IMG/VR virus record: IMGVR_UViG_3300037258_000374 | Location: 1-64,000 of that record | Source of the DNA: a virus | DNA length: 64,000 nt | Strand: one strand, 5' to 3' | Shown here: positions 15,801 through 24,241 of the stretch, in pieces | How the letters are laid out: every line of letters begins with the position of its first letter | How positions within the stretch are numbered: the first letter of the stretch is position 1 | Translations under genes and position numbers: made by a program | Notes under the pieces: model-generated | What the model was told of the DNA's origin: nothing | What the model saw: only the letters and a program-made list of their open reading frames with translations | Database searches by the model: none

Positions 15801-17099
15801 TCATGCCTGCGAGCAGGCGTAGCACTGCGCGCCCTGCGGATCGGCCCTCGGTACCTCGATCACGACTCCGCACTTGGCGCAGTTGCGATCTTCGTAGCCA
15901 TCCTTCGGCTTCGAGTCGGACATCCAGCCTGGCTCCTTCTCGGGATCGGAGCCTTCAACGAAAGCCTTCGGCGCCGTGGCGCCATCGGCCGGCGTCGTTT
16001 TGGGCTCCGCGGCAGGCTTGTCCTTGAGCGCAGCCTTCGCTGCGGCGGTTCCCTTGCCGCCGCTCTTCTGGCTCTGCGCTCCAGGATGCTCGGTCTTCGG
16101 GTGATCGGTCTTCTCTGGAGCCGCAGCGCCGTTTCCGTTTGAGGCCGGCGCCGATGGCGCTGCGGGCTGCGCCTTGGGCGCTGGGGCCTTGACGCGGTCG
16201 CCCTTCGCGCGCGCCTTCTGTGCCTCTTCCACCGCCGACTCCCAGCTGATGTGCCCGTCGCGGATCGCGATCCACAGATTGCGGAGCTCGGTGGTCTCGT
16301 GCGGCGTGATGCGCTCGATCGCGTGACCGAGCCACTGCTCGAGGTCGCTCGGCAAGATGTCGAGCTTGGAGAACCCGTCGAAGACCTCGTTACGAGCAGC
16401 ATCCGGATCGCGCGCGTCGGCTTTCGCCATCGTGGCTTCGCAGATTTTCTCGCACTCGGACTGGATGTTGCCGGGGACGAGCCGAAGGATCGCGGTGCGC
16501 GCAGCCTTCGAGATCATCGCAGCCTCCTTGGTGGCCACGTCGTCGTCGTTCGCATCGACGATGTAGATCATATCGCCGTAGCTGTTGACGCGCGTGCGCA
16601 GCGCCCGCTGGCCGCGCTGGAGTTGCTTGCGTTCGATGGTCTTCTTGACCGTGATGTCGCGGTGCCAGCTCGCGTTCGTCTCGTAGTCGGTCGCGGTCAC
16701 GCGCACGAGCCGCTCCTCGTCGCTGTCGAACAGCGTCTGCGCCTCGCACGACATGTTGCCCATGCAGCGCATCGCGACCTCGGCGAAGCGGATGGAGAGG
16801 CCGGTGATTTTCGAACCGCCACGCGGAATCGTATACATCGCCTCCTTCGCAAAGGACGGCCGCTCGCACTCCTTGGTGATGAGCTGGCGGACGTCCTTCG
16901 GATTGCGCGGCCGCCGCATTGCCATTACCCACCGCGCTTGGATATCGGCCGTGGCCTTCGCGATGAGCGCCTGCGTCGCAGCGTTTTCGCCAGCGACCTC
17001 GATGCCGCCGAATCCGCGGCGAACCAGCGTGTTCGTCTGCGGCGCGTCGTAGTCGTCTTCGTCGTGTCCGTTGCCGTCGTTTCCGTTGTCGGTAGCCAT
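15801..17099 (-). CDS. Conserved phage protein, candidate annealing partner
   Basis: 432 residues. The first ~290 look like a conserved phage protein usually adjacent to exonucleases (recognisable stretches RPRNPKDVRQLI, GGSKITGLSIRFAE, RCMGNM). An Ala/Pro/Lys linker (about 295-400) and a C-terminal four-Cys ribbon (CAKC ... CYAC) follow. Its place next to the YqaJ exonuclease suggests the single-strand annealing role of RecT/Red-beta. That assignment rests on position and general look, not on a motif. Confidence 0.6.
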   Translation of the reverse strand: MATDNGNDGNGHDEDDYDAPQTNTLVRRGFGGIEVAGENAATQALIAKATADIQARWVMAMRRPRNPKDVRQLITKECERPSFAKEAMYTIPRGGSKITGLSIRFAEVAMRCMGNMSCEAQTLFDSDEERLVRVTATDYETNASWHRDITVKKTIERKQLQRGQRALRTRVNSYGDMIYIVDANDDDVATKEAAMISKAARTAILRLVPGNIQSECEKICEATMAKADARDPDAARNEVFDGFSKLDILPSDLEQWLGHAIERITPHETTELRNLWIAIRDGHISWESAVEEAQKARAKGDRVKAPAPKAQPAAPSAPASNGNGAAAPEKTDHPKTEHPGAQSQKSGGKGTAAAKAALKDKPAAEPKTTPADGATAPKAFVEGSDPEKEPGWMSDSKPKDGYEDRNCAKCGVVIEVPRADPQGAQCYACSQA

Positions 17100-17113
17100 G
17101 ATCGTCTCCTTGG

Positions 17114-18283
17114 TTATGCAGCCGTGTTGGTCTTGCCCCAGTAGCGCGGGCAGTTGAATGGCCTGTTACCAGGCACCTCTGACGTGTGCTCTTCTTCGAC
17201 CGCGGTCCCGGCGATCGCCTGCAGCGATTCGACGATCGCGCCGAGCGCAGTTGCGATGACCGGTCGCTCGATGCGATCGATCTCGGCATCCCAAACGGGA
17301 GCAGTCAGACGATCGATCGCGTGCTGCAGCGTGCCCTCGTGCGCGCCGAGCGTGAGCGCCGCGCGGTCCTTGCGGTCCTTGGCGATCGCGGCGTGATCGA
17401 CGACGATGCTCGGCTTGTTGAACTGCCACTTGATTGTGGACATCTGCGCTTTGTTGGAGCGCGAGATCGGCCGGCCCTGGTCCTTGTAGGTGATGCCGGC
17501 GTGCCCGTCGATGATCCGCTTGACGTGCTGGGACAGCTCCTTGACGCGCGTCTCGTCGCGATCGAGCGCAGCCTTCGCATCGCGCAAATCGGCGATGATC
17601 GACAGTGTGTACTCGTCATCGACGAGCAGGATTTTGTCGTCTGGCTTTGCGAATCGCTGCTCGAGATAGCGCGTCCAGGAGTCGCTGCCGTCGGGCTCGG
17701 GCGGCGTCTTGCTCTGCACATGGTCGCGCCAGAACTTCTCCGCTCGCTCGGCGAGCATGCCGAGCAGCTCGTCGTCTCGCTGGATGACGAACTCGGATGG
17801 TGAGCCGCCGAGAAAGGCGACGAGGTCCCAGCGGTCGAGCCCTGTGACCCCCATGCCCCAGACGCACTGGAAGAGCTCGTGGAGCGGAACTTGGTCGGTG
17901 CCGGGGTCTCCGTAGCTTAGGACCCGCAGCGCCTCGGGGCCGTGGACCTTGATCTCGAGGCCGCGGTCGGGCTCGATCGAACCGCGCGGATAAACGAGTC
18001 CGTCCGGTGTCGCGAGCCACCAATCGTGGTGGCGATGCTTCAGCGTGCCGGTCAGGTCGACGCGCACCTGATGGATCTCCTCGTAGTCGTCGCGGATGAT
18101 TGGCTCGAGAAGCATCCCCCATTTCGTTTTCAGGTTGCCTTCGAACGGCGGAGCCGCGCCGGTCTTGTCGAGCCACACATCGATCTCGCGCTTCCACGGG
18201 TTGACGCCGCAGATCGCCGAGATGTCGGTCGCCGTGATGCCGCCGAGCCGCTGCTCCAGCTGTTCAGGGCTCAGGCCGCTCAC
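17114..18283 (-). CDS. YqaJ-type phage exonuclease
   Basis: 389 residues. An N-terminal GGITATDISAICGVNPW is typical of YqaJ/lambda-exo-like nucleases. WGMLLEPIIRDDYEE, WWLATPDGLVY and LEIKVHG supply the acidic residues and E-x-K of the PD-(D/E)XK site. The C-terminal half is helical. It resects double-stranded ends for recombination, probably with the protein at 15801. The GTG at 18283 overlaps the upstream stop (GTGA); the open frame further upstream is a shadow. Confidence 0.82.
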   Translation of the reverse strand: MSGLSPEQLEQRLGGITATDISAICGVNPWKREIDVWLDKTGAAPPFEGNLKTKWGMLLEPIIRDDYEEIHQVRVDLTGTLKHRHHDWWLATPDGLVYPRGSIEPDRGLEIKVHGPEALRVLSYGDPGTDQVPLHELFQCVWGMGVTGLDRWDLVAFLGGSPSEFVIQRDDELLGMLAERAEKFWRDHVQSKTPPEPDGSDSWTRYLEQRFAKPDDKILLVDDEYTLSIIADLRDAKAALDRDETRVKELSQHVKRIIDGHAGITYKDQGRPISRSNKAQMSTIKWQFNKPSIVVDHAAIAKDRKDRAALTLGAHEGTLQHAIDRLTAPVWDAEIDRIERPVIATALGAIVESLQAIAGTAVEEEHTSEVPGNRPFNCPRYWGKTNTAA

Positions 18284-18513
18284 TTGGGCACCTGGACTGG
18301 ACGCAGCGACGCCGCGCGCGGGTGGTACAGGCGTCCGTTGACGCGCACGATGTACCATTCGTGATCGCGCGGCACCTGATAGCCGAACTTGTTCGGCGGG
18401 CGTGCGTTGGGAGGCACGATCACGACGACCTCGCCGATCTTGTCCTTCCGCCGTCCGCTGGCCTGTGACTTCCAACGGACGCGATCGCCGACCCTCCACG
18501 TGCGCGGCTTCAC
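18280..18513 (-). CDS. Small SH3/KOW-like protein
   Basis: 77 residues from GTG 18513, basic and beta-rich (WRVGDRVRWKSQ ... IGEVVVIVPP ... WYIVRVNGRLYH), resembling a small SH3-like barrel. It overlaps both neighbours by 4 nt. Function unknown. Confidence 0.65.
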   Translation of the reverse strand: MKPRTWRVGDRVRWKSQASGRRKDKIGEVVVIVPPNARPPNKFGYQVPRDHEWYIVRVNGRLYHPRAASLRPVQVPK

Positions 18514-18665
18514 TGGCGCACCTCGCTCGCTGCGGCGATCTGATGCCGGAGCGCGGACTCGGTGAACTCGGAGAGCGAGACCTCTTGCTCTGCTGCGGTG
18601 GCCTTCGCGAGTTCGAACAGCTCGCGGTTGAGCGATACCGACCGTCGTGTCTGCTTCTTTGCCAT
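18510..18665 (-). CDS. Ribbon-helix-helix protein, first gene of early block
   Basis: 51 residues. A basic N-terminus and strand (RRSVSLNRELF) with two helices (ELAKATAAEQEV, SLSEFTESALRHQIA) give an RHH pattern. The ATG at 18665 lies 6 nt after TAGGGT. As the first product of the leftward block it is a candidate regulator of the divergent control region 18666-18760. Confidence 0.7.
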   Translation of the reverse strand: MAKKQTRRSVSLNRELFELAKATAAEQEVSLSEFTESALRHQIAAASEVRQ

Positions 18666-18671
18666 ACGCGC

Positions 18672-18677
18672 ACCCTA
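18672..18677 (-). promoter_or_regulatory. TAGGGT -10 box of the leftward early block
   Basis: TGATAGGGT followed by a 6-nt spacer to the ATG at 18665. It faces the rightward gene at 18761; the ~95-bp divergent region is the main early control point. Confidence 0.6.
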
Positions 18678-18760
18678 TCAGGAGGGCCTGACATCGGACC
18701 GCCATCGCCATGGCTAGGCGCCATGTTCCAACGTCAGACCGTTGTGGTAACTCCGTGGGC

Positions 18761-19060
18761 ATGCCGAAGACGCCGATCCCGCTGAGGTCAAATGACCGGA
18801 TATCCCCGAAGACCACGCTCGTCAATCTCGCGAACAATTCGCTGCTCGACGCGCTGACAGGGCCGCAGCTCGTCGTCTATCTCAGGCTGCTGCGCGCGGT
18901 CGCGGAGCAGAGGTCGCGCAGCGTGCAGATCATCAACAGCTTGCTGTACCGCGACGCGCGCACGGCCGCTCGCGCATTACGCGAGCTCGAAGACATGGGG
19001 CTCATCAAGGTCGAGCAGGGCGCGCGTCCGCTCGATCGGAAGATCGAGGTATCGCGATGA
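18761..19060 (+). CDS. Winged-helix protein, first rightward gene
   Basis: 99 residues. The helical pattern around LTGPQLVVYLRLLRAVAEQ, then LLYRDARTAARALRELEDMG and LIKVEQGARPLDRKIEV, fits a MarR/replication-type winged helix with a beta wing. The start at 18761 was chosen because it follows the control region and no ribosome site supports the longer frame. Likely a regulator of the divergent early promoters. Confidence 0.65.
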   Translation: MPKTPIPLRSNDRISPKTTLVNLANNSLLDALTGPQLVVYLRLLRAVAEQRSRSVQIINSLLYRDARTAARALRELEDMGLIKVEQGARPLDRKIEVSR

Positions 19061-19257
19061 GCCTCGGAGTCTGCGAGGTCTGCCGCGGAATCGGTGCAAC
19101 CGAGATCCGATGCGGCGCCATCACAACCTGCGAGCGGTGCGGCGGTCGAGGTCTCGTGCCGCCGAGTCCTCCGCTGCCGCCGCTCGGCATCGTCTGGACC
19201 GATGCGCAGTGGGCGGCGGAGAAGCCGTGGCGGCCGGCGGACCGGAGCGCGTCGTGA
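19057..19257 (+). CDS. DnaJ-type zinc-finger small protein
   Basis: 66 residues. CEVCRGIGATEIRCG and CERCGGRG are two CxxC-x-G-x-G repeats like those of the DnaJ central domain, followed by a Pro-rich linker and Trp-rich tail. It overlaps its neighbours by 4 nt. Function unknown. Confidence 0.7.
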   Translation: MSLGVCEVCRGIGATEIRCGAITTCERCGGRGLVPPSPPLPPLGIVWTDAQWAAEKPWRPADRSAS

Positions 19258-19652
19258 GTGTGACCCGGGCCGACCTCCAGCGCTGGAAGGTGCTCGCGGT
19301 CTCGGCGACGCCGGGGCCGTGGCGTTACGACGGCGTCGACATCGATCAGCTCACCGATGCCGGCAAGGGCTACCCGCTCGACGCCTACCCGGACTCGCAC
19401 ACCGTCGTCGTCGGCAAGTGCGAGTGCGGCAATCTGAATGTCGCGATCATGCGGCGAGACGACGCCGCTTTTATCGCTGAGTCCCGCGTCGCCGTCCCCG
19501 CGCTGATCGCGGAGGTGGAGAGGTTGCGGGCGGCGCTGCGCGAGGCGTGCGACCTAGCCGACGAAGCGAACGGCGATCCGTCCCAGTGCTCGCACAACGT
19601 ACCGATCGGCGAGCGCATCGACGAGCTTCGGAAAGTCGCAGGCCAGCCGTGA
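19254..19652 (+). CDS. Phage Ead/Ea22-like hypothetical protein
   Basis: 132 residues from GTG 19254 (GTGA overlap). ATPGPWRYDG near the start and FIAESRVAVPALIAEVERLRAAL near the middle resemble the small Ead/Ea22-like phage proteins. Function unknown in that family. Confidence 0.65.
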   Translation: MSVTRADLQRWKVLAVSATPGPWRYDGVDIDQLTDAGKGYPLDAYPDSHTVVVGKCECGNLNVAIMRRDDAAFIAESRVAVPALIAEVERLRAALREACDLADEANGDPSQCSHNVPIGERIDELRKVAGQP

Positions 19653-19870
19653 AGTTCGCGTGGCGCGTCGGTCCGCCTCTGGGCGCCGATGCCGAGTACT
19701 CGCTCACCGTGATCGAACGCGAACTGTTTCGGCAGTGGAAGACACTCGCCGAACTCGAGGTCAAGGTCGAGCGGCTGAAGTCCGCGCTGCGCTACCTGCG
19801 CCGCAAGATCGACGGCTACGACGGCACATTCGAGGCGTGCGGCTTCGAGGAATTCAAGGAGTCGCCATGA
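19649..19870 (+). CDS. Small coiled-coil protein
   Basis: 73 residues from GTG 19649 (GTGA overlap). A central helix (FRQWKTLAELEVKVERLKSAL) looks like a coiled coil; acidic end. Function unknown. Confidence 0.6.
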   Translation: MKFAWRVGPPLGADAEYSLTVIERELFRQWKTLAELEVKVERLKSALRYLRRKIDGYDGTFEACGFEEFKESP

Positions 19871-20334
19871 CCCTACTCTCTGACCTCGAGCGCGAGCACG
19901 AGTCCGACCTCCGCAAGCTCCTCGAGGACCACGCCGCGAGGCTGCGGGCAGCGCTGACGAAGATCAGCGCGATTCGCGACAGCATCGTCGGCATGCAGGG
20001 ATTCAATTTCTCCGAGCATGCCTATCCGCTCGTCGCGGCGCTCGGCGAGGCTGGATTCGATGGTGCGGGATATGAGATCGCGCGCGTTAATCTCGGCACA
20101 CTGATCGAGCAGCGCGATCGCGTCGTCGCCGAGCGCGACCAGCTGCGCGGCGAGGTAAAGCGCATGCGTCCCGTGTTCGATGCGGCGCTGGCTTGGAACG
20201 CGAATGAGCGCGCTCTGTTCTCGTGCGAGTTGCCAGAAGGCTCCACGCACCTCACGCGACTTCGGCAGGGCGAGTGGCAAACAGTCAACGCACTTCGTGC
20301 GGCCGTCGACGCTGCCCGCGACGGGGAGGGATAG
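19867..20334 (+). CDS. Hypothetical helical protein
   Basis: 155 residues from an ATG overlapping the upstream stop. Several long helices, among them LIEQRDRVVAERDQLRGEV with coiled-coil character. Function unknown. Confidence 0.65.
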   Translation: MTLLSDLEREHESDLRKLLEDHAARLRAALTKISAIRDSIVGMQGFNFSEHAYPLVAALGEAGFDGAGYEIARVNLGTLIEQRDRVVAERDQLRGEVKRMRPVFDAALAWNANERALFSCELPEGSTHLTRLRQGEWQTVNALRAAVDAARDGEG

Positions 20335-20336
20335 CC

Positions 20337-20531
20337 GTGGCGAGCGTCCAAATTGATCCAGCCTCGATTCGCCATTCGACGCCGTGGGTCAAGCTTCCAA
20401 ACAGTGACGCGCCGAGGGCGTGTCCACATGCATGGGAGTTTCACCTTTGGGATGACAGCGAAGCGTACTGCCCGCTGTGTGGGTCGTTCGCGACGTGCAC
20501 GAATCACCCGCACGCTACAAAGGAGCCCTAG
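20337..20531 (+). CDS. Small zinc-binding protein
   Basis: 64 residues from GTG 20337 with GGGAGG upstream. CPHAWEFHLWDD ... CPLCGSFATC gives a probable four-ligand zinc site. Function unknown. Confidence 0.6.
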   Translation: MASVQIDPASIRHSTPWVKLPNSDAPRACPHAWEFHLWDDSEAYCPLCGSFATCTNHPHATKEP

Positions 20532-20533
20532 CC

Positions 20534-20794
20534 GTGGCGAGACTGACTGACGAATACGTCAACGAGATCTGTCGCGACACCGGCGATTCCTATGGACCGT
20601 CCTTCGCGACCGCCGACGAGGTGCGATCGATGGCCGCCGAGCTGCGCGAGCGCCGCGGCGCCGACCTGACCAGCGAGGAGCGAGAAGCGTTGCGGACAGC
20701 CCGCGCGATGATCGAGGTGCGCTTTCCGAGCGGTCACGTCGCCCGGTTTGCGCTTTCCGCGCTCGACAAGCTGCTCGGAAAGGCTGACTCGTGA
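20534..20794 (+). CDS. Small hypothetical protein
   Basis: 86 residues from GTG 20534, two nucleotides after the previous stop and preceded by GGAG 8 nt upstream. Helical, with LTSEEREALRTARAMIEV in the middle. Function unknown. Confidence 0.6.
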   Translation: MARLTDEYVNEICRDTGDSYGPSFATADEVRSMAAELRERRGADLTSEEREALRTARAMIEVRFPSGHVARFALSALDKLLGKADS

Positions 20795-21069
20795 TCGCGT
20801 CGGAGGTGCCCCCGCGCGAGCACAAACGTTGCGGCTGTCCGGCATGTTGCCGCGCGGATCGCGCGGGTCATGCGCCGGCGCCGGATTGGCCGGTGGATCC
20901 CGAGAGCGGCCGACTGATCTGCACGCCAGATCGTCCGATGCCGGGCGGCTCCAGGGGGCAATGGCTGCACCCTGGAGCCGAGATCGTCGGCGGATGGGGA
21001 ACCGGATGCTGCGACGACATGCGATGCCCGGCGTGCGGCGCGGAGTGGCGCGTGGAGTGGTCAGATTGA
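20791..21069 (+). CDS. Cysteine-rich hypothetical protein
   Basis: 92 residues from GTG 20791 (GTGA overlap). N-terminal RCGCPACCRADRAGH and C-terminal GCCDDMRCPACGAEW are probable metal sites. Function unknown. Confidence 0.65.
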   Translation: MIASEVPPREHKRCGCPACCRADRAGHAPAPDWPVDPESGRLICTPDRPMPGGSRGQWLHPGAEIVGGWGTGCCDDMRCPACGAEWRVEWSD

Positions 21070-21227
21070 GCCGCTGCATCACGCCGAGCGGTCGCCACCG
21101 CTGGCTCGATGTCGCCGGTCAGCCACCAATGCAGTTCGACGATCCGGCCGAGCGCTGCTGCTGCCACTGCGGCGCGCGCGGCCGAGTCGACAAGCAGGGC
21201 GTCGTGAAAGCTGTCCCAGCTCTATGA
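21066..21227 (+). CDS. Small zinc-binding protein
   Basis: 53 residues; the proposed TTG start at 21066 overlaps the previous stop (TTGA), with an in-frame GTG at 21057 as alternative. CCCHCGARGRVDKQG is a zinc-ribbon-like end. Function unknown. Confidence 0.5.
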   Translation: MSRCITPSGRHRWLDVAGQPPMQFDDPAERCCCHCGARGRVDKQGVVKAVPAL

Positions 21228-21421
21228 AGCGGTGGAAAGTGGATGTGTACGGCTACGATTCCGCCGCCTTCGATGCTGTGTCGCGAGGAGCTGCGCGATA
21301 CGCGGCGTTCCGCGCCTTCCGTGAAGCCTTCGGTCAGAGCATCAGTTTTCGCGATTTCATCGCGCGTGGCGTTCGCGTCGTGCCGCTCGAAGATGAGGTC
21401 GCTCGTGTCGGTCTACGTTGA
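21224..21421 (+). CDS. Small hypothetical protein
   Basis: 65 residues, ATG overlapping the upstream stop. Starts MKRWKVDVYGYDSAAFDAV and has an aromatic-rich helical centre. Function unknown. Confidence 0.6.
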   Translation: MKRWKVDVYGYDSAAFDAVSRGAARYAAFRAFREAFGQSISFRDFIARGVRVVPLEDEVARVGLR

Positions 21422-21695
21422 TCGCTCGCTCTACAGCTGGGTCATGTGCCACATGATTGCTGATACGCCGACCGAGCTCGTCGCAATGGCGGACCGCATC
21501 GGCGTCGCGCGCCGCTGGTTTCAGTCCAAGGCGAGCGCTCCGCACTTCGACATCGCGAAGTCGAAGCGCGAGCTCGCGGTCGCGGCCGGCGCGCTCGAGG
21601 TCGATCGCGTGGCCTTCGTCGAAGTCGTCCGCCGCATCCGCACAACCTGGCCGCGCGCGAATGATGCGTGGCTCCTCACTGACTCGAAAGGATGA
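21405..21695 (+). CDS. DUF4031 protein
   Basis: 96 residues. VSVYVDRSLYSWVMCHMIAD followed by ELVAMADRIGVARRWFQ and APHFDIAKSKRELAV matches the DUF4031 phage/bacterial family. The GTG at 21405 has GAGGT 6 nt upstream and was preferred to the ATG at 21393. Biochemical role unknown. Confidence 0.75.
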   Translation: MSVYVDRSLYSWVMCHMIADTPTELVAMADRIGVARRWFQSKASAPHFDIAKSKRELAVAAGALEVDRVAFVEVVRRIRTTWPRANDAWLLTDSKG

Positions 21696-22129
21696 ACGTG
21701 TCAACGCAGATCACTATCGACATCACGCAGGAAGAAAACGTCAAGATCATCTGCGGCAGCTGCGAGCGCCGCGTCGAGATCGTCTGGCGAGAATGTCAGC
21801 CCAGCGGTTTCCTCGGACTGATCGCTCACATCCGATGCCACGGTGTCGATCGCTTCGTCGAGATTTCGCAGTTCCAAGTTCGAGTCGCCGAGTACTGCGG
21901 GCTGCCCCGGCTCGTGCTGCTGTGGGAGCAGCTCGGCGACATGGACAATCCCGCCGCGGCGGCGCGCTTCCTGGACGAGCGCCTCGCCGAGATCGCATCC
22001 GATGCGAGGCGAAACGATCCGGAGATCGCCCACGTAATCAGACGCGCCGAGGATCTGCTCGGGGCGCGCCGCGATGCCATTCGACGCTTCGTCGCCGCGA
22101 AGGAGCGCGCGTGCGCGTCATCTCGCTGA
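21692..22129 (+). CDS. Hypothetical protein
   Basis: 145 residues, ATG overlapping the DUF4031 stop. An N-terminal beta segment with a Cys pair (IICGSCERRVEIVW) is followed by a helical C-terminus. Last gene before the replication initiator. Function unknown. Confidence 0.65.
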   Translation: MNVSTQITIDITQEENVKIICGSCERRVEIVWRECQPSGFLGLIAHIRCHGVDRFVEISQFQVRVAEYCGLPRLVLLWEQLGDMDNPAAAARFLDERLAEIASDARRNDPEIAHVIRRAEDLLGARRDAIRRFVAAKERACASSR

Positions 22130-22167
22130 GCCAGCCGATCAGACCGATCGCATAGGACTAGAGGAGT

Positions 22168-23220
22168 ATGAGTTACACGAAGCTGTTCGGCAGCATCATC
22201 GGATCGACGATCTGGCGTCAGTCTCTCCACGTAAAGGTCGTGTGGATCACCATGCTCGCGATGAAAGATCAGGACGGCATCGTTGAGGTGTCGCTCCCCG
22301 GCCTTGCGCATCTTGCTGGTGTAACCCTGGAGCAGGCCACCGAAGCGATTCGTGATCTGATGGCGCCTGACCCCCATTCGAGCACCAAGGATCGCGAGGG
22401 TCGCCGCATCGAAGAGGTCGATGGCGGGTGGCGAGTTCTGAATCACTTCAAGTACCGGGACAAGGAAGACCAGGACGAGAGACGTCGCAAAGATGCGGAA
22501 AGACAGCAAAGGAAGCGTGGGCGTGGGCGTCACGCCCTGTCACGGACAGTCACGGACAGTCACGGTGTGTCACGCGTGGTCACGCCATCAGATACAGATA
22601 CAGATCCGGAACAGGACTCTATATCGGTTCCGGATCGGGCCTTAAGCCCTTTCAAGCTTCCGGATCCGGATCGTGGGCCCCTGCGAGATCTAGTACAGGC
22701 GCCCCCTCCGGTTGATCGCTCCGCCGCGCGCGACTCCGGCCGCCGCATTCCAGCCGCTCCCGCGCTCCCAGCCGCGTCCGCAGGCCCGGACGCGCCGTTG
22801 CCGCCGGCAGCCCCGCGCACGGCAGCGCGGCTCGTGGCGCTCTTCGTGGAGCTCGTCAACGCGGCTCGCGCGCGGGTGGCCGAGCACCACCGCGTGCAGC
22901 TGCGGCCGATCTACGAGCAGGGGGTAGGAGCCCCCGAGTTGCTGGCGCGCATCCGAGGCGCGCCCGATCCCGAGGCCGAGGTAAGGCACGCGATAGCCGC
23001 CGCCGAGGCGCAGGCGATCAGGGACCCTGACGCGGCGCGCTGGCTGAGCTGGTCGATCGCGGAGCCGAAGGCATGGCGCGCGCATCTCGCCGCCGCGCCA
23101 GCGCGCACGCGCAGCAAAGCCGGACGAAGCGAGCCAGTCCGCCGCTCCGGTGCCGAGGCCTCCGCGGAGGCTGCCGAACTCGGTGTCGACATGAAATCCT
23201 ACGGCGAGGAGGACGACTGA
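22168..23220 (+). CDS. Primosome-type replication initiator
   Basis: 350 residues. The first ~100 have the winged-helix look of phage replisome organisers (TIWRQSLHVKVVWITMLAMK, LPGLAHLAGVTLEQATEAI). A charged linker encoded by the 10-bp repeats, an Ala/Pro-rich linker and a C-terminal helical domain follow. GGAG lies 4 nt before the ATG. It is coupled to the DnaC-like gene (TGATG overlap), so it probably opens the origin and recruits the loader. The repeats inside its own gene are the likely binding site. Confidence 0.75.
   Translation: MSYTKLFGSIIGSTIWRQSLHVKVVWITMLAMKDQDGIVEVSLPGLAHLAGVTLEQATEAIRDLMAPDPHSSTKDREGRRIEEVDGGWRVLNHFKYRDKEDQDERRRKDAERQQRKRGRGRHALSRTVTDSHGVSRVVTPSDTDTDPEQDSISVPDRALSPFKLPDPDRGPLRDLVQAPPPVDRSAARDSGRRIPAAPALPAASAGPDAPLPPAAPRTAARLVALFVELVNAARARVAEHHRVQLRPIYEQGVGAPELLARIRGAPDPEAEVRHAIAAAEAQAIRDPDAARWLSWSIAEPKAWRAHLAAAPARTRSKAGRSEPVRRSGAEASAEAAELGVDMKSYGEEDD
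22529..22588 (+). repeat. Six 10-bp GTCACG iterons inside the initiator gene
   Basis: Six consecutive 10-nt units, each beginning GTCACG (endings CCCT, GACA, GACA, GTGT, CGTG, CCAT), with no gaps. One helical turn per unit puts the cores on one face of the DNA. The same core and period recur at 35863. Confidence 0.8.
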
Positions 23221-23894
23221 TGGCGAGCGAGCGCGAGAACAAGCCGGTGACGGCCGCCGAGGCTCTACAGCGCGTGCTGTCCGGGCTGCCGATGCCGGAG
23301 GTCGACGGCGCTCGCCCGGATTTCGAGATCGAAGATCCCGTCGATCCGATCGCAGAGATCGCCGACATGCGCGCTAGGCAGATGCGAGCGAAGCTCGAGG
23401 TCTTCGGCTGGCCGACACGCGCGCTTGAGATCGCGGCCGCTGCCGATCTCGAGCGGCCGGCGCTGAAGGCGATCCGAGGCTGGGATCACCGCAGCGGAGG
23501 AGCGCTCGTGATCAGCGGCGGCATCGGCGTCGGAAAGACCGTCGCGGCGGCGTGGATCGCCGCCGACCGCGGACTGCGCTGCAGCTTCCTTCGGGCCGCA
23601 GAGTTTGCGCGCACATCGCGCTACGACGCCGAGGCCTTCGGGGCCGTGCTCGGTGCTGCTGCGCTGTGCCTCGACGATCTCGGATCGGAATGGGCGGACG
23701 AACGGGGTTCCTTGCGCGTAAGCCTCGACGAGCTGATCGACCGCTTCTACGCAGAGCGGCGCGTGCTCATCGTGACCACGAATCTCGGCGTTGCCGAACT
23801 CACTCAGCGCTACGGCGAGCGCGCGGTCGATCGCCTCCGCGAGTGGGCGACGTGGGCGCACGTCGGCGGCAAGAGCATGCGAGGCCGCAAGTGA
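23220..23894 (+). CDS. DnaC-like helicase loader ATPase
   Basis: 224 residues. Walker A GGIGVGKT (100-107), Walker B LDDLGSEW (151-158) and a later TTNL (sensor-1-like) place it with DnaC/IstB-type AAA+ ATPases. The N-terminal ~80 residues probably contact helicase or initiator. The start overlaps the initiator stop. A replicative helicase gene was not found, so host DnaB is the likely partner. Confidence 0.82.
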   Translation: MASERENKPVTAAEALQRVLSGLPMPEVDGARPDFEIEDPVDPIAEIADMRARQMRAKLEVFGWPTRALEIAAAADLERPALKAIRGWDHRSGGALVISGGIGVGKTVAAAWIAADRGLRCSFLRAAEFARTSRYDAEAFGAVLGAAALCLDDLGSEWADERGSLRVSLDELIDRFYAERRVLIVTTNLGVAELTQRYGERAVDRLREWATWAHVGGKSMRGRK

Positions 23895-24241
23895 CCGCCG
23901 TGCTTACAACGCCGTGCGGCGAGTGCCTGTGCTGCCAGGCCGGGAAGCGGTGCGCGCGGATGCTGATGCTGTCGCCGAAGGACAACAAGGCGCTCGCGAA
24001 GGTGTCGCGCATCGCGGGCCCGACTCCTGGCGAGCGCAACATCGATCTTCGCCCTCGCGCGATCGTCGAGGAGCGGCAGCGTCACGCCGACGAGCCGACG
24101 ATCACGGCGAAGTGCTCGCGATGCGGCGACGACATGAAGGTGCTCGCGTTCATCGCGCACTCGATGAAGCTGCGCGGGATCCCATTGCCGCCGTGCGAGT
24201 ACTGCCGCGGCGCCGCGCCGGAAAGGGCGGACCTTCGATGA
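23891..24241 (+). CDS. Zinc-binding hypothetical protein
   Basis: 116 residues from GTG 23891 (GTGA overlap). Two cysteine clusters: CGECLCCQAGKRC at the start, and CSRCGDDM ... CEYC near the end. Function unknown. Confidence 0.65.
   Translation: MTAVLTTPCGECLCCQAGKRCARMLMLSPKDNKALAKVSRIAGPTPGERNIDLRPRAIVEERQRHADEPTITAKCSRCGDDMKVLAFIAHSMKLRGIPLPPCEYCRGAAPERADLR

Noticed and set aside
17114-18724. Exonuclease frame extended upstream to 18724
   Set aside because: The extra 147 codons are the reverse-frame shadow of the two small genes at 18280 and 18510; the GTGA overlap at 18283 gives the start.
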